Positions 32,280-40,694 are shown, counted from the first letter of the stretch. The stretch is DNA of 45,603 bases from a bacterium (GCA_021785655.1 JAJYET010000018.1:1-45603), one strand, 5' to 3'. The notes: a model not told the origin generated them from the sequence alone. Numbers and translations: made by a program.

Positions 32280-33716
32280 ATGCAGACAAGGGTAGAGGAC
32301 CAGCACGCCCGTCGTGGCTACATCGGCGGCGAGTTCGTGGAGCTTGAGGGGCACGAGCGGATCCCGGTCTTCGAGGCCGCCACTGGCGAGGTCCTCGCCG
32401 AGGTGACGGAGGCCACCCCGAGCGATGTCGATCGAGCGGTCCGGGCCGCGCAAGTGGCGCTGCCAGCGTGGGCGGCCACCCCACCCGCAGAGAGGGCCGC
32501 TGCGCTCAGCCGCTGGCAGCAGGCGATTGAGGGGCGTGCAGAGGAGTTCGCCACCACGATCAGCCGGGAGGTGGGCACGCCGATCCGCCACTCGCGCTCC
32601 ATCCAGGTGGGCAACCCGCTGGCGATTCTCACCCATACGGCGGTCGCGCTCACGGCCATGGATCTCACCGAACAGGTCGGCAACTGCCTTGTGGTCCTCG
32701 AGCCAGTGGGGGTCGTCGGGGCCATCACCCCCTGGAACTACCCGCTGCAGCAGATCGTGGCCAAGGTGGCACCCGCTCTGGCCGCGGGCTGCACCGTGGT
32801 TCTGAAGGCCAGCGAGGTGGCACCGCTCACGGCCTTCATCCTGGCGGAAACGGCCGGGGCGGCAGGCCTGCCCGCGGGCACCTTCAACGTCCTCGTGGGG
32901 CGAGGCGAGCTCACCGGGGAGGCCCTGGTGACCCACCCCCTGGTCGACAAGCTGTCCTTCACGGGATCGACCAGGGCGGGGCGCAGGATCGCCGAGCTGG
33001 CAGGTTCTCTGGTGCGCCCGGTGACCTTGGAGTTGGGAGGCAAGTCGGCCAGCGTGGTCCTGGACGATGCGGATCTGGCCACGGCCGCGAAGTTCGCGGT
33101 TTACAACGCGTTTCTGAACTCGGGACAGACGTGTACCGCCCTCACTCGGCTGGTGGTGCCCCGCTCCCGGATCCGGGAGGCGGAGGAGGTGGCCGCGGCG
33201 ACCGCCGCCAAGCTGGTGCCAGGCGATCCCCTGGACGAGGCGACCCGCCTCGGGCCCCTGGCCTCCGAGAGCCAGCTCGAGCGGGTGCGCGGCTACATCC
33301 GCCTTGGCCTCGAGGAGGGGGCCCAGCTGGTCTGCGGTGGAGCAGCGCCCCCCGCGGGCTGGGAGCGCGGGTACTTCGTCCAGCCCACCATCTTCAGCGA
33401 GGTCGACCCGGGCATGACCATCGCCCAGGAGGAGATCTTCGGCCCCGTCCTGTGCATCATCGGTCACGACGGGGACGACCATGCGCTGGAGATCGCGAAT
33501 GGAACACCCTACGGGCTGGTCGGCGCGGTCTGGTCGTCGGATCAGCAGCGGGCGCTGGCTGCGGCCAAGCGGCTGCGAGCAGGGACCGTGGAGGTCAACG
33601 GCGGGCCCTTCAGCACCGAGGCACCGTTCGGTGGGGTCAGGCAGTCCGGGTACGGCCGGGAGTTTGGCAGGTACGGGATCGAGGAGTTCCTGGCCCCGAA
33701 GTCGATGCAGCTCTGA
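32280..33716 (+). CDS. NAD(P)-dependent aldehyde dehydrogenase
   Basis: A 478-residue ALDH-superfamily enzyme with TPWNYPLQQIVAKVAPALAAG, FTGSTRAGRRI, the general base Glu251 in LELGGKS, the nucleophile Cys285 in NSGQTC, and EEIFGPVL. It oxidises an aldehyde to the acid in the cytosol. Specificity within the broad group that includes betaine-aldehyde, gamma-aminobutyraldehyde and semialdehyde dehydrogenases cannot be fixed. AGGAGGG about 8 nt upstream fixes the ATG. It sits beside the amino-acid oxidase and transporter genes, so a product of their pathway is a reasonable substrate. Confidence 0.92.
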   Translation: MQTRVEDQHARRGYIGGEFVELEGHERIPVFEAATGEVLAEVTEATPSDVDRAVRAAQVALPAWAATPPAERAAALSRWQQAIEGRAEEFATTISREVGTPIRHSRSIQVGNPLAILTHTAVALTAMDLTEQVGNCLVVLEPVGVVGAITPWNYPLQQIVAKVAPALAAGCTVVLKASEVAPLTAFILAETAGAAGLPAGTFNVLVGRGELTGEALVTHPLVDKLSFTGSTRAGRRIAELAGSLVRPVTLELGGKSASVVLDDADLATAAKFAVYNAFLNSGQTCTALTRLVVPRSRIREAEEVAAATAAKLVPGDPLDEATRLGPLASESQLERVRGYIRLGLEEGAQLVCGGAAPPAGWERGYFVQPTIFSEVDPGMTIAQEEIFGPVLCIIGHDGDDHALEIANGTPYGLVGAVWSSDQQRALAAAKRLRAGTVEVNGGPFSTEAPFGGVRQSGYGREFGRYGIEEFLAPKSMQL

Positions 33717-33720
33717 GCGC

Positions 33721-33739
33721 GGCGCTGCCGGCCAGCGCC
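33721..33739 (+). terminator. Possible hairpin after the ALDH gene
   Basis: GGCGCTG and CAGCGCC form a 7-bp GC stem around CCGGC, four bases after the ALDH stop. There is no T-tract, so it could be a factor-dependent or weak terminator. The remaining 249 bp to the next gene show no credible reading frame. Confidence 0.35.
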
Positions 33740-33988
33740 CCGCACAGAACCAGTGACGTGGGCTCTGCCAGGAGCCTTATCGGCCGCCAATGAGGTCGGT
33801 GCCGGAGCGGTCGTCCGGTGCATCTCCGAGGTCGAAGGGGGCATGCACAGAGGCTGCGCACGTCACTTCGCAGTTGCCCAGCGGGGATGAACCGCCCGGG
33901 CCGAGCGGAGCCTCTGTAGGCACCCGGGGCGCCCAAGGCGCTCGCCGTTCCAGTCGGCAATTACCGCAGCAATCTCCGCCGAGTCCCC

Positions 33989-35188
33989 TCAGCGCGCGGT
34001 GTTGAGATCGTCCCGATACTCCCCTTCTGGCAGGATCGGCCTGCCTTCCTCGAAGCGCTCCGGCCGGAAAACCCGCAGGTCAACGCTCGACGCCGCTCCG
34101 TCTGCGACCAACTCCGCCACCGCCACGCCGATGGCGGGAGAGATCTTGAAGCCCATCCCGGAGAAGCCGCCGACCAGCAGGCAACCAGGCAGTGACGGTA
34201 CCTGCCCGATGAGGGGCCTGGTGTCGGGTGTCATGTCGTAAACCCCGGTGACGGCTCCGGCGATCCCGCCGTCGGCGAGACCGGGCACTCTTCGGCTCGC
34301 AGCTTGGACCAATCCAACGGCCTCCGACTCAGTGGGCTGCTGCGGGAAGTCGTCGGGGTCGATGCCGCGCGGGCCGTAGAAGCTCCCCACCAGGGTCGTC
34401 CCGGGCACGTCCGGTCGGAAGTACGTCCTACTCACCGAGTCGATGCAGGCCAACCCATCCCTCGGCTCCGCCTGGAGGCGACGGACCATGGCGACATGGT
34501 GGAACTCAGTATCGATCGGAGGGTCCCATCCCGCTGCCCGCAGCAGCGGTCTGGTCCAAACCCCGGCCGCGCAAATCACCAGTGAGGCTTCGATCGGGCC
34601 CCCTGTGGTATCCACCCCGGTGACCCGGTCGCCGCTGCGGCGGAGTCCCAGTACCCTGGTTCGGGCCAGGTAGGTGACCCCGAGCTCCTGTGCCCGGTTG
34701 AGGAGGTCAGCCGCGACTTGGCCGCCACTGCCGTACCCTGACTCGGGCTCATAGGCGGCGAACTCCACATCCTCCACGGCCCACGTCGGCGCTAGGGAGG
34801 CCAGGGTCGATCCGTCGATCAGCTCAACCCGCGCACCGCACTCACGCTGCATGGCGATGTTCCGGCGCAGTTTGTCGACCTCGTCGGCATGGACTATGCG
34901 CACGAACGGCGCGGGGTGAAACACCGGCTGGCCACCGATGACCTGGGTCCACTCCCGAAACATCCGGAGGCTGAGGACGGCCAGTTCCACCTCTTCGCGC
35001 AGGGTGTAGTGCATGCGGATCAGGGCGGATGATCGACCGCTCATTCCCTCTCCAACTGTGCCCTGGTCGCAGATCACGACTCGGCCCAGCCGGCGGGCGG
35101 CGAGCTGGTAGGCGATGGAAGTTCCCATCACCCCGGCGCCTACGATGCAAACGTCCGCCCCACCCGAGCGCTCACTTCCGTTCACCAT
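33989..35188 (-). CDS. FAD-dependent oxidoreductase, DAO/sarcosine-oxidase type
   Basis: A 399-residue flavoprotein with GAGVMG (17-22) in VCIVGAGVMGTSIAYQLA, RSSALIRMHYT (the region that follows the flavin-binding motif in this family), VICAAGVWT, and the C-terminal GVYDMTPDTRPLIGQVPSLPGCLLVGGFSGMGFKISPAIG. This is the glycine-oxidase/sarcosine-oxidase/D-amino acid dehydrogenase group, which oxidises C-N bonds. The start is an ATG preceded by a GGGAGGGG-type site; a TTG at 35203 is an alternative. It is the first of three related enzymes in this island, but their sequences are clearly diverged from each other. Confidence 0.88.
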   Translation of the reverse strand: MVNGSERSGGADVCIVGAGVMGTSIAYQLAARRLGRVVICDQGTVGEGMSGRSSALIRMHYTLREEVELAVLSLRMFREWTQVIGGQPVFHPAPFVRIVHADEVDKLRRNIAMQRECGARVELIDGSTLASLAPTWAVEDVEFAAYEPESGYGSGGQVAADLLNRAQELGVTYLARTRVLGLRRSGDRVTGVDTTGGPIEASLVICAAGVWTRPLLRAAGWDPPIDTEFHHVAMVRRLQAEPRDGLACIDSVSRTYFRPDVPGTTLVGSFYGPRGIDPDDFPQQPTESEAVGLVQAASRRVPGLADGGIAGAVTGVYDMTPDTRPLIGQVPSLPGCLLVGGFSGMGFKISPAIGVAVAELVADGAASSVDLRVFRPERFEEGRPILPEGEYRDDLNTAR

Positions 35189-35837
35189 TCCCCCTCCCGC
35201 CAATCAGCCAGTGGCCGCCCGGGCCGAGCTTCCTCCGCCATCAGAGCCGCGGTTCCACGGATATCGGTCGAGTCTAAGCTGGAGCCACCCCGGCACCGGC
35301 GGGACCGGGCCGAAGGAGAGCGCCGGCCGTACTCCGGACGACGCGGTGTTGCATGGAGCTCTTGGGCGTACCCCGGGAGAGCGCGGCGCCTCCCGGACAG
35401 TCCCTGACGCGCCGGGAAGGCAGCCAGCGGATGCCGTGCGTGGCCGCTGGGTGGCGCGATGAGGCGCTAGAGCTGCCCGGAAACACCCGGCCCGTGGGAG
35501 CGGTGGGGACGATGGCCGGGGCCCCAGCCTCGAAGTCGGGGCCCCTCGGGTGGAACCCGCCGGGGCGGTGGGCCCTCATGTGCTCTCCGATGGAGCGACG
35601 GCTCACACGGCGGCGGCCCAGGCCGAACCCGTCTTGGGCGGCGGGGCCCGTCCCCTCTCCCCCTGAGGTGGGCCCCTGCCGGGCCAGGGTCGGTGCCGCT
35701 GGCGAGCAGGATCCCGCCCGCGAACTCGACGTGGCGGACCACCCGTGGCACCGCACCTAAGCCCTCTGTGTCCAACTCCCGAGGAATCATGGCGGGGCCG
35801 CCTAGGTCGGTACGCACATCGTCGGGCTGACGCCCGG
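35189..35837. other. 649-bp stretch with no credible gene
   Basis: No reading frame here has recognisable domains or codon bias convincing enough to call. The minus strand holds a few phrases that look protein-like, such as MIPRELDTEGLGAVPRVV and HVEFAGGILLASGTDPG, but they are interrupted or shift frame, so a decayed gene is possible. A GC-rich inverted repeat (CCGGGAG ... CTCCCGG, 35373-35396) is present. The absence of a gene between two enzyme genes of one pathway is notable. Confidence 0.5.
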
Positions 35838-37112
35838 TCACGTCCGGAACCGGGCGGGCGAGAAGGCGGAGGTGAAGGTGGGCAGTGGGACACCCGCCAG
35901 AATATCCGCGACCAGCTCCCCGGTGGCGGGGGCCAGCGCCACGCCCAGCATCGCATGGCCGGTGGCTGCGATCACGTTGGGAGTCCTGGTGAGGGGCCCG
36001 ATCACCGGCAAGCCATCTGGAACCATCGGTCGCAACCCTGCCCACGGTTGCGACGGCTCGCCCAGAGCCAGATGCGGGAGGTATCGCATGGGCGCGCGGA
36101 GCATGGCGGCGACCCGCCCCGGGTCGACCCGGGCTGTGCGAGTGCCCAGTTCCATTGTTCCAAGCACACGAACCCCATCCCGGAACGGAGAGATGGCGAC
36201 CCTGGCCTCGCTCAGATAGGTGGCGTGGCGCAGCCGCGGACTGCTGCGCGAGAACGTCACGCTGTACCCCTTCCCACCCTGCAGAGGGATCCGGGCACCC
36301 AGGCTAGCGGCGAGGCGGGCGCTCTCCACGCCAGCCGCAAGCACGAACGCATCGGCCCGGAGCCGGCCGCCACCTGCCAGTACGGCCGCGACGGCCCGGC
36401 CTCTCCACGTCTCGAGGTCAACTACCGTGGTCTTGGGGACCATCCTGACCCCGGCCTGCTCCAGCCAGCGGCTGAGGCCGCCGGCGAAAGACTCCGGACG
36501 GACGTGAAAATCACCGGGCGCGAGGACGCCAGCGGCCGGCAGCCCACCGGTGGCGGGTTCCGCTCGACTCAACCCACTCCGCTCAATCAAGGATGCTGGA
36601 GGCAGCCCGGGAATCCGCCGCAGGAGGGTCAGCTCATTTTCGGCCGCCTGACGGCTCCGGAAGAGCAGGAGCAGGCCCTGGTGATGAGCCTCGAACGTGA
36701 CTCCCGCCTCCTCGAGGTGGCGAAACTGGTCGGTGGCCGAACGAGCCAGAGCGGCGACCGCGTTCAGGCCCCGGTCGTGGTCACTTCGCTTGCATTTGCG
36801 GGCGAAGGCCACCATCCAAGCCCAGAACGACGGGTCCCAGCTGGGGCGCACCAGAAGCGGGCTATCCGGCTTGAGCATCCAACTGAGCGCCTGGGCCAGC
36901 ACCCCAGGTCCTGGCACCGGCGCTGCCAGAGATGGGCAGACCCATCCGCCGTTCCCTGCTGAGGCGCCTCCACCGGGGCGCCGCGCCTCCACCAAGGTGA
37001 CCTTGACACCCCGACGGTGCAGCGAATAGGCGCAGCAGAGGCCGATGACCCCCCCACCGATTACGACGACCGATCCGGCGGAGCCTCCTCCCGCTCTCCC
37101 CATCGCGGACAT
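35838..37112 (-). CDS. FAD-dependent oxidoreductase, D-amino acid dehydrogenase-like (DadA type)
   Basis: A 424-residue flavoprotein with VVVIGGGVIGLCCAYSLHRRG (GxGxxG at 19-24), a following GGASAGNGGWVCPSLAAP (the flavin-contacting GN(A/G)G motif of DadA), and the C-terminal GLRPMVPDGLPVIGPLTRTPNVIAATGHAMLGVALAPATG. D-amino acid dehydrogenases deaminate D-amino acids at the membrane and pass electrons to quinones. The ATG at 37112 is chosen; another ATG lies 9 nt downstream. It diverges from the third DAO gene at 37416. Its substrate may be an amino acid imported by the Liv system. Confidence 0.88.
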   Translation of the reverse strand: MSAMGRAGGGSAGSVVVIGGGVIGLCCAYSLHRRGVKVTLVEARRPGGGASAGNGGWVCPSLAAPVPGPGVLAQALSWMLKPDSPLLVRPSWDPSFWAWMVAFARKCKRSDHDRGLNAVAALARSATDQFRHLEEAGVTFEAHHQGLLLLFRSRQAAENELTLLRRIPGLPPASLIERSGLSRAEPATGGLPAAGVLAPGDFHVRPESFAGGLSRWLEQAGVRMVPKTTVVDLETWRGRAVAAVLAGGGRLRADAFVLAAGVESARLAASLGARIPLQGGKGYSVTFSRSSPRLRHATYLSEARVAISPFRDGVRVLGTMELGTRTARVDPGRVAAMLRAPMRYLPHLALGEPSQPWAGLRPMVPDGLPVIGPLTRTPNVIAATGHAMLGVALAPATGELVADILAGVPLPTFTSAFSPARFRT

Positions 37113-37208
37113 CCCCTTGGGGCCACGGCACCCCCAACTCCGCGGGCCGTGGGCTCGCCGCAGCCACGCCCCGCGGGTGTCGGCCACGACCGCCGCGCCG
37201 GCACACGG

Positions 37209-37238
37209 TTGACACGGGACGGACGGCGGTCCTATAGA
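37209..37238 (+). promoter_or_regulatory. Strong sigma-70-type promoter TTGACA-18-TATAGA
   Basis: TTGACA (37209-37214) and TATAGA (37233-37238) are separated by 18 bp. Transcription would start near 37245, giving a leader of about 65 nt before the short ORF at 37310 and about 170 nt before the DAO gene at 37416. Confidence 0.7.
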
Positions 37239-37309
37239 AAGTATCACTCCCACCGCGGCGCCGTCAGGCGGGGAGCGACGAGGCGACCATCCGTGGATGG
37301 AGGTAGAGC

Positions 37310-37399
37310 ATGGCCGGCAGCGGAATCGGCTCCGATCCAACCGCCATCGGCCTTCCTCGCTGGGACTGCCCGGGCCAGGGCTGCGGGTCCCACAGTTGA
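37310..37399 (+). CDS. Putative 29-residue leader or small peptide
   Basis: An ATG preceded 5 nt upstream by a perfect GGAGGT opens a 29-codon frame that ends with TGA at 37397-37399. The peptide has no obvious membrane segment; it is Gly-rich and has a Trp and two Cys near its end (DCPGQGC, then GSHS). It lies behind the strong promoter at 37209 and ends 16 nt before the ATG of the DAO gene, which has no ribosome site of its own. It may be a coupling or attenuation leader peptide, or an independent small protein. No maturation enzyme is nearby, so a modified-peptide product is not supported. I know of no family for it. Confidence 0.5.
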   Translation: MAGSGIGSDPTAIGLPRWDCPGQGCGSHS

Positions 37400-37415
37400 C
37401 CTGCTCAAGTTCGTG

Positions 37416-38570
37416 ATGGCCAGACCGCTGCCGGCCACGGCCGAGATCACGATTGTTGGCGGCGGCGCCATGGGCTGTAGTCTCGCCTACCACCTCGCGG
37501 CGCTGGGCCGGAAGCCCCTGGTTCTGGAACGGGGACGGCTCGGCGGTGGGTCCACCGGCCGATGTGCCGGCGGGGTTCGGCAGCAGTTCTCCACGGCCAT
37601 CAACATCCGACTGGGTCAGCGTGCGATCGAACTCCTGGGGCAGTTTCAAGAGGTCACCGGGACGGACCCCCAATACCGGCCCATCGGCTACCTCCTGTTG
37701 GCCACCTCCGAGGCCTGGGCCGAAGCACTGGCCCGGGATGTCTCTCTGCAGCGACTTCTCAACGTGCCAGTGGAGGTCCTGGGGTCCGCCGAAGTCGGCC
37801 GGCTCGTCCCGGGCCTAAGGACTGATGACGTGAGCCGTGCGAGCCTCTGCTGGACTGATGGCCTGGCCGGCCCCAACGAGGTGACCACCGGGTATGCCGC
37901 GGCCGCACGCCGCCTGGGAGCGCGGGTTGAGGAGGGCGTGGAGGTGGTTGGGATCGACCTTAAGGGGGAGAGAGTGCACGGGGTGCGCACTGACCACGGG
38001 CTGGTATCCACTCCAGACGTCGTAATCTGTGCCGGCCCTCAGGCCCGCCAGCTCGGAGAGATGGCCGCGATCACGGTCCCCGTGGATCCCCTGAAGCGCC
38101 ATGTGCTGCTCACTGAGCCGTTTCTCACACCACCACTCCGGAGTCCTATGACCATAGATCTGGCCACTGGTTTCTATTTTCACCCCGAGGGGGGTGGCCT
38201 GCTGATGGGGATGGGCGATCCTTCCCAACCCTTCGGAGACGATCTGAGCGTCGACTGGAACTTCCTGCCCAAAGTCGTTGAAGAGGGGAGCCGAAGGCTG
38301 CCTTCCCTCGAGAGCGCAGCACTTCGGACGGCGTGGGCAGGCCTATATGAGATGACCCCCGACCGCCAACCGCTGGTGGGCAGCGTAGCCGATCGCCCGG
38401 GGCTCTGGCTCGCCTGTGGTTTCTCCGGCCATGGCTTCATGATGGCGCCCCCGGTCGGGGAGAGCCTGGCAGCCGAGATGTGCGGCTCGGCCCCTCGCAT
38501 AGACATGAGCCCTTTTGCCCCACTTCGCTTCTCGGGCGGCACCCTGGCGCCGGAGTCTGTCTTCGTGTGA
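37416..38570 (+). CDS. FAD-dependent oxidoreductase, sarcosine oxidase/beta-subunit-like
   Basis: A 384-residue DAO-family flavoprotein: ITIVGGGAMGCSLAYHLAALG (GxGxxG 15-20), GGSTGRCAGGVRQQFS (the flavin-contacting RxxGG motif), and YEMTPDRQPLVGSVADRPGLWLACGFSGHGFMMAPPVGESLA. This is the sarcosine/dimethylglycine oxidase-like group; a D-hydroxyproline dehydrogenase-type role is also possible. The ATG at 37416 (with a GTG just before it) has no Shine-Dalgarno site; translation may be coupled to the 29-codon ORF that ends 16 nt upstream. The gene is convergent with gntR, 66 bp apart. Confidence 0.88.
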   Translation: MARPLPATAEITIVGGGAMGCSLAYHLAALGRKPLVLERGRLGGGSTGRCAGGVRQQFSTAINIRLGQRAIELLGQFQEVTGTDPQYRPIGYLLLATSEAWAEALARDVSLQRLLNVPVEVLGSAEVGRLVPGLRTDDVSRASLCWTDGLAGPNEVTTGYAAAARRLGARVEEGVEVVGIDLKGERVHGVRTDHGLVSTPDVVICAGPQARQLGEMAAITVPVDPLKRHVLLTEPFLTPPLRSPMTIDLATGFYFHPEGGGLLMGMGDPSQPFGDDLSVDWNFLPKVVEEGSRRLPSLESAALRTAWAGLYEMTPDRQPLVGSVADRPGLWLACGFSGHGFMMAPPVGESLAAEMCGSAPRIDMSPFAPLRFSGGTLAPESVFV

Positions 38571-38636
38571 CGACCAGCGCCCCGTCGCTCGGCTCCCGCC
38601 CAGCTGCGCCTGCTACCAGGGGGACCGGATCGCCGG

Positions 38637-39392
38637 TCACTCCTCCCCGTCGAGGCCGGCCCACAGGCCCCGGGTATGGCGCAGATGGCGTCGCATCCGG
38701 GCCTCGACCAGGTCCCCGTCCCCGCTCTCCAGAGCGTCGAGCAGCTCGCGATGCTCGGCGGCCGTCCGGACCAGCTGCCCACTGCGCGCCAGGTCGGCGA
38801 TCCCATGCAGGCGAGCTTCATCCCGCAACCTAGCCACTAGGGCCGTCAGCCGCCGGTTCCCGAGGCCGGCCAATACGCCCAGGTGGAAGGTGCGGTCGGT
38901 CCACAGAAACTCGATCAGCTGGCGGTGGTGCGCCTGGGTCTCCAACTCGCCGGCAAGGCGTCGGAGCAGCACGGTGTCCAGGGGAGCGTGCTCCCGGGCC
39001 ACTCGGACAACGGCCGACAGTTCGACCAGGAGGCGGAGCTCGTAGAGCTCGTCCAGATCATGCTCGCTGAGGAGCGGCACCCGGAATCCGCGGTTCCGCA
39101 CGACCTCGATCAGGCCCTCGCCGGCCAGGTCGAACAAAGCCTCCCGGATCGGGGTGGCTGAGACACCGAGCTGAGCGGCGAAATAGGAGACCGGGTGAAG
39201 CTCTCCAGCCTCGATCTGGCCCGCCACGATGCTGGCGCGGATGACGCTCCTCGCCTGGTCCCGGAGGCTGGCCCGGGCCAGCGCTGGAAGCCCAGGGCCG
39301 TCGGCAGCCGTGCGGACTGGGACCGAAGACAACCTCGACAGGAACTCCGGGGGCACATCAGCCCTGTGACTGCCTCTTGACTCCCGGCCCAT
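38637..39392 (-). CDS. GntR-family regulator with FCD domain
   Basis: A 251-residue regulator. Residues about 43-107 form the GntR winged helix-turn-helix (LRDQARSVIRASIVAGQIEAGELHPVSYFAAQLGVSATPIREALFDLAGEGLIEVVRNRGFRV), followed by an all-helical FCD effector domain that includes WTDRTFHLGVLAGLGNRRL. FCD regulators sense carboxylates or amino acids and control their transport or catabolism. The ATG at 39392 is supported by TATAGA exactly 6 nt upstream (leaderless). It diverges from livK; the overlapping promoters share a palindrome at 39397-39408, a likely operator. It is predicted to control the Liv transporter and itself. Confidence 0.9.
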   Translation of the reverse strand: MGRESRGSHRADVPPEFLSRLSSVPVRTAADGPGLPALARASLRDQARSVIRASIVAGQIEAGELHPVSYFAAQLGVSATPIREALFDLAGEGLIEVVRNRGFRVPLLSEHDLDELYELRLLVELSAVVRVAREHAPLDTVLLRRLAGELETQAHHRQLIEFLWTDRTFHLGVLAGLGNRRLTALVARLRDEARLHGIADLARSGQLVRTAAEHRELLDALESGDGDLVEARMRRHLRHTRGLWAGLDGEE

Positions 39393-39406
39393 TCCGGTTC
39401 TATATA
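39377..39406 (+). promoter_or_regulatory. livK promoter TTGACT-18-TATATA
   Basis: TTGACT (39377-39382) and TATATA (39401-39406), 18 bp apart, would drive the liv operon with a leader of about 65 nt. The promoter overlaps the gntR start and its -10. Confidence 0.7.
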
Positions 39407-39408
39407 AC
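39397..39408. promoter_or_regulatory. Candidate GntR operator, palindrome GTTCTATATAAC
   Basis: GTTCTATATAAC matches its own reverse complement at 10 of 12 positions. It overlaps the -10 of livK and the TATAGA element of gntR, so one bound regulator could repress both divergent promoters. Operator function is inferred. Confidence 0.45.
39399..39404 (-). promoter_or_regulatory. -10 element TATAGA, 6 nt before the gntR ATG (leaderless)
   Basis: TATAGA on the minus strand ends 6 nt before the gntR ATG at 39392, with no ribosome site between. This supports that start over the upstream GTG. Confidence 0.5.
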
Positions 39409-39477
39409 ACAGAGTTGCGGTGGGGAACGTAGCCAACGGAGCTTCACCAACCAGAAGAGGACCAGGGGGGGGGCGAG

Positions 39478-40659
39478 ATGACGACCCAGACCATGGGGAA
39501 CGGACTGCGGTGGTTGGGGGTCTTGGGCGCCACGGCGGGCTTGGCCTTGCTGGTGGCGGCCTGTGGATCCCCCAGTACGACAACCGCTCCCAAGCCGCAA
39601 CTGGTGATCGGCTTCGCCAACCCCATCACCGGGGCCGAAGCAACCTACGGAGTCAGTGACCTCAACGCCGTCAACATGGCCGCCGACCAGATCAATGCCC
39701 AGGGTGGCGTCGCCGGACATAAGATCAAGATCATCTCCTGCGACACCAAGGCCGATCCCGCCACCGGGATCGCCTGCGCACACCTGTTCGTTTCGGACAA
39801 CGTAAACGCGGTCATCGGGTTCTTCAACTCGGACATCTCAATTCCCGCGTCCGGAATCCTGCATGCCGCGGGAATACCGATGGTATCGGGCGCCTCCACC
39901 AACCCGCAGCTCACACTTCAAGGCTTCAAGAACGTCTTCCGAATCTGTGGCACCGACAACTTCCAGGGTCAGGTTGAAGCCGACTTCGTCTACAACGTCC
40001 TCCACATCAAGACCGCGGTCGCCATCAACGACGAGGAGACCTACGGGCAGGGAGTATCCCAATACTTCGTCTCCAACTTTCAGAAGCTGGGCGGGCGGAT
40101 CCTCTCCCAGCAGGGGGTGCAGGCCACCACCACCGACTTCACCTCGCTGCTGACCCAGATCAAGAGCCTTAACCCGGGCGCAATTCAGTTCGGAGGATTC
40201 AACCCCGCCGCTGGCCTGCTGGCTAAGCAAGCCAAGGAGTTGGGAATCAATGTTCCCTTCATCTCCGACGACGGGACCATCGGCCCTCTCTTCTACCAGA
40301 CCGGCGGAACCGCCACCGTCGGCGCCTATCTGTCCAGTGAGCCGGCTCCCCAGGACCTGGCCACGGCCAAGGGGTTCGTCAGCGAATATGTGAGCAAGTT
40401 CGGCAACCAGCCCACTGAGTTCGCGGGCTACAACTTCGACTGCGTGCACGTCATCGCCCAAGCAGTCCTGGCCGCGAACTCCATCGCCCCCGCGTCAATC
40501 ATCAAGGGACTGGCTGGGATACACGACTATCACGGCGTCACCGGAGTGGTCAACTTCGACAGCGTGGGCAACAACATCACCCCGCAATACCTCATCTACA
40601 GGGTCCAGCCCGGGGGTGGTAACGCCGTCGACTGGAACCCCAACACCAAGGGCGCATGA
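39478..40659 (+). CDS. livK: Branched-chain-amino-acid-type ABC transporter, substrate-binding lipoprotein
   Basis: A 393-residue periplasmic-type binding protein. A signal peptide ends in the lipobox VAAC with Cys29, so it is a membrane-anchored lipoprotein. The mature part shows the LivK/type 1 fold: LVIGFANPITGAEATYGVSDLNAVNMAADQINAQGGVAGHKIKII, VIGFFNSDISIPASGILHAAGIPMVSGASTNPQLT and NDEETYGQGVSQYF. Family members capture leucine-type, aromatic, amide or other amino acids. A purine-rich run before the ATG acts as the ribosome site. It is the first gene of livKHMGF and the substrate probably belongs to the neighbouring oxidases. Confidence 0.93.
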   Translation: MTTQTMGNGLRWLGVLGATAGLALLVAACGSPSTTTAPKPQLVIGFANPITGAEATYGVSDLNAVNMAADQINAQGGVAGHKIKIISCDTKADPATGIACAHLFVSDNVNAVIGFFNSDISIPASGILHAAGIPMVSGASTNPQLTLQGFKNVFRICGTDNFQGQVEADFVYNVLHIKTAVAINDEETYGQGVSQYFVSNFQKLGGRILSQQGVQATTTDFTSLLTQIKSLNPGAIQFGGFNPAAGLLAKQAKELGINVPFISDDGTIGPLFYQTGGTATVGAYLSSEPAPQDLATAKGFVSEYVSKFGNQPTEFAGYNFDCVHVIAQAVLAANSIAPASIIKGLAGIHDYHGVTGVVNFDSVGNNITPQYLIYRVQPGGGNAVDWNPNTKGA

Positions 40660-40694
40660 CGACTCGCTACTGAGGGCGGGGTGGCGCCGGGGCG

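Noticed and set aside
37310..37399. Ribosomally made, modified peptide (RiPP) precursor
   Set aside because: The short ORF has two Cys, but no radical-SAM, cyclase, lanthipeptide or peptidase gene is adjacent, so leader peptide or plain small protein is the simpler reading.
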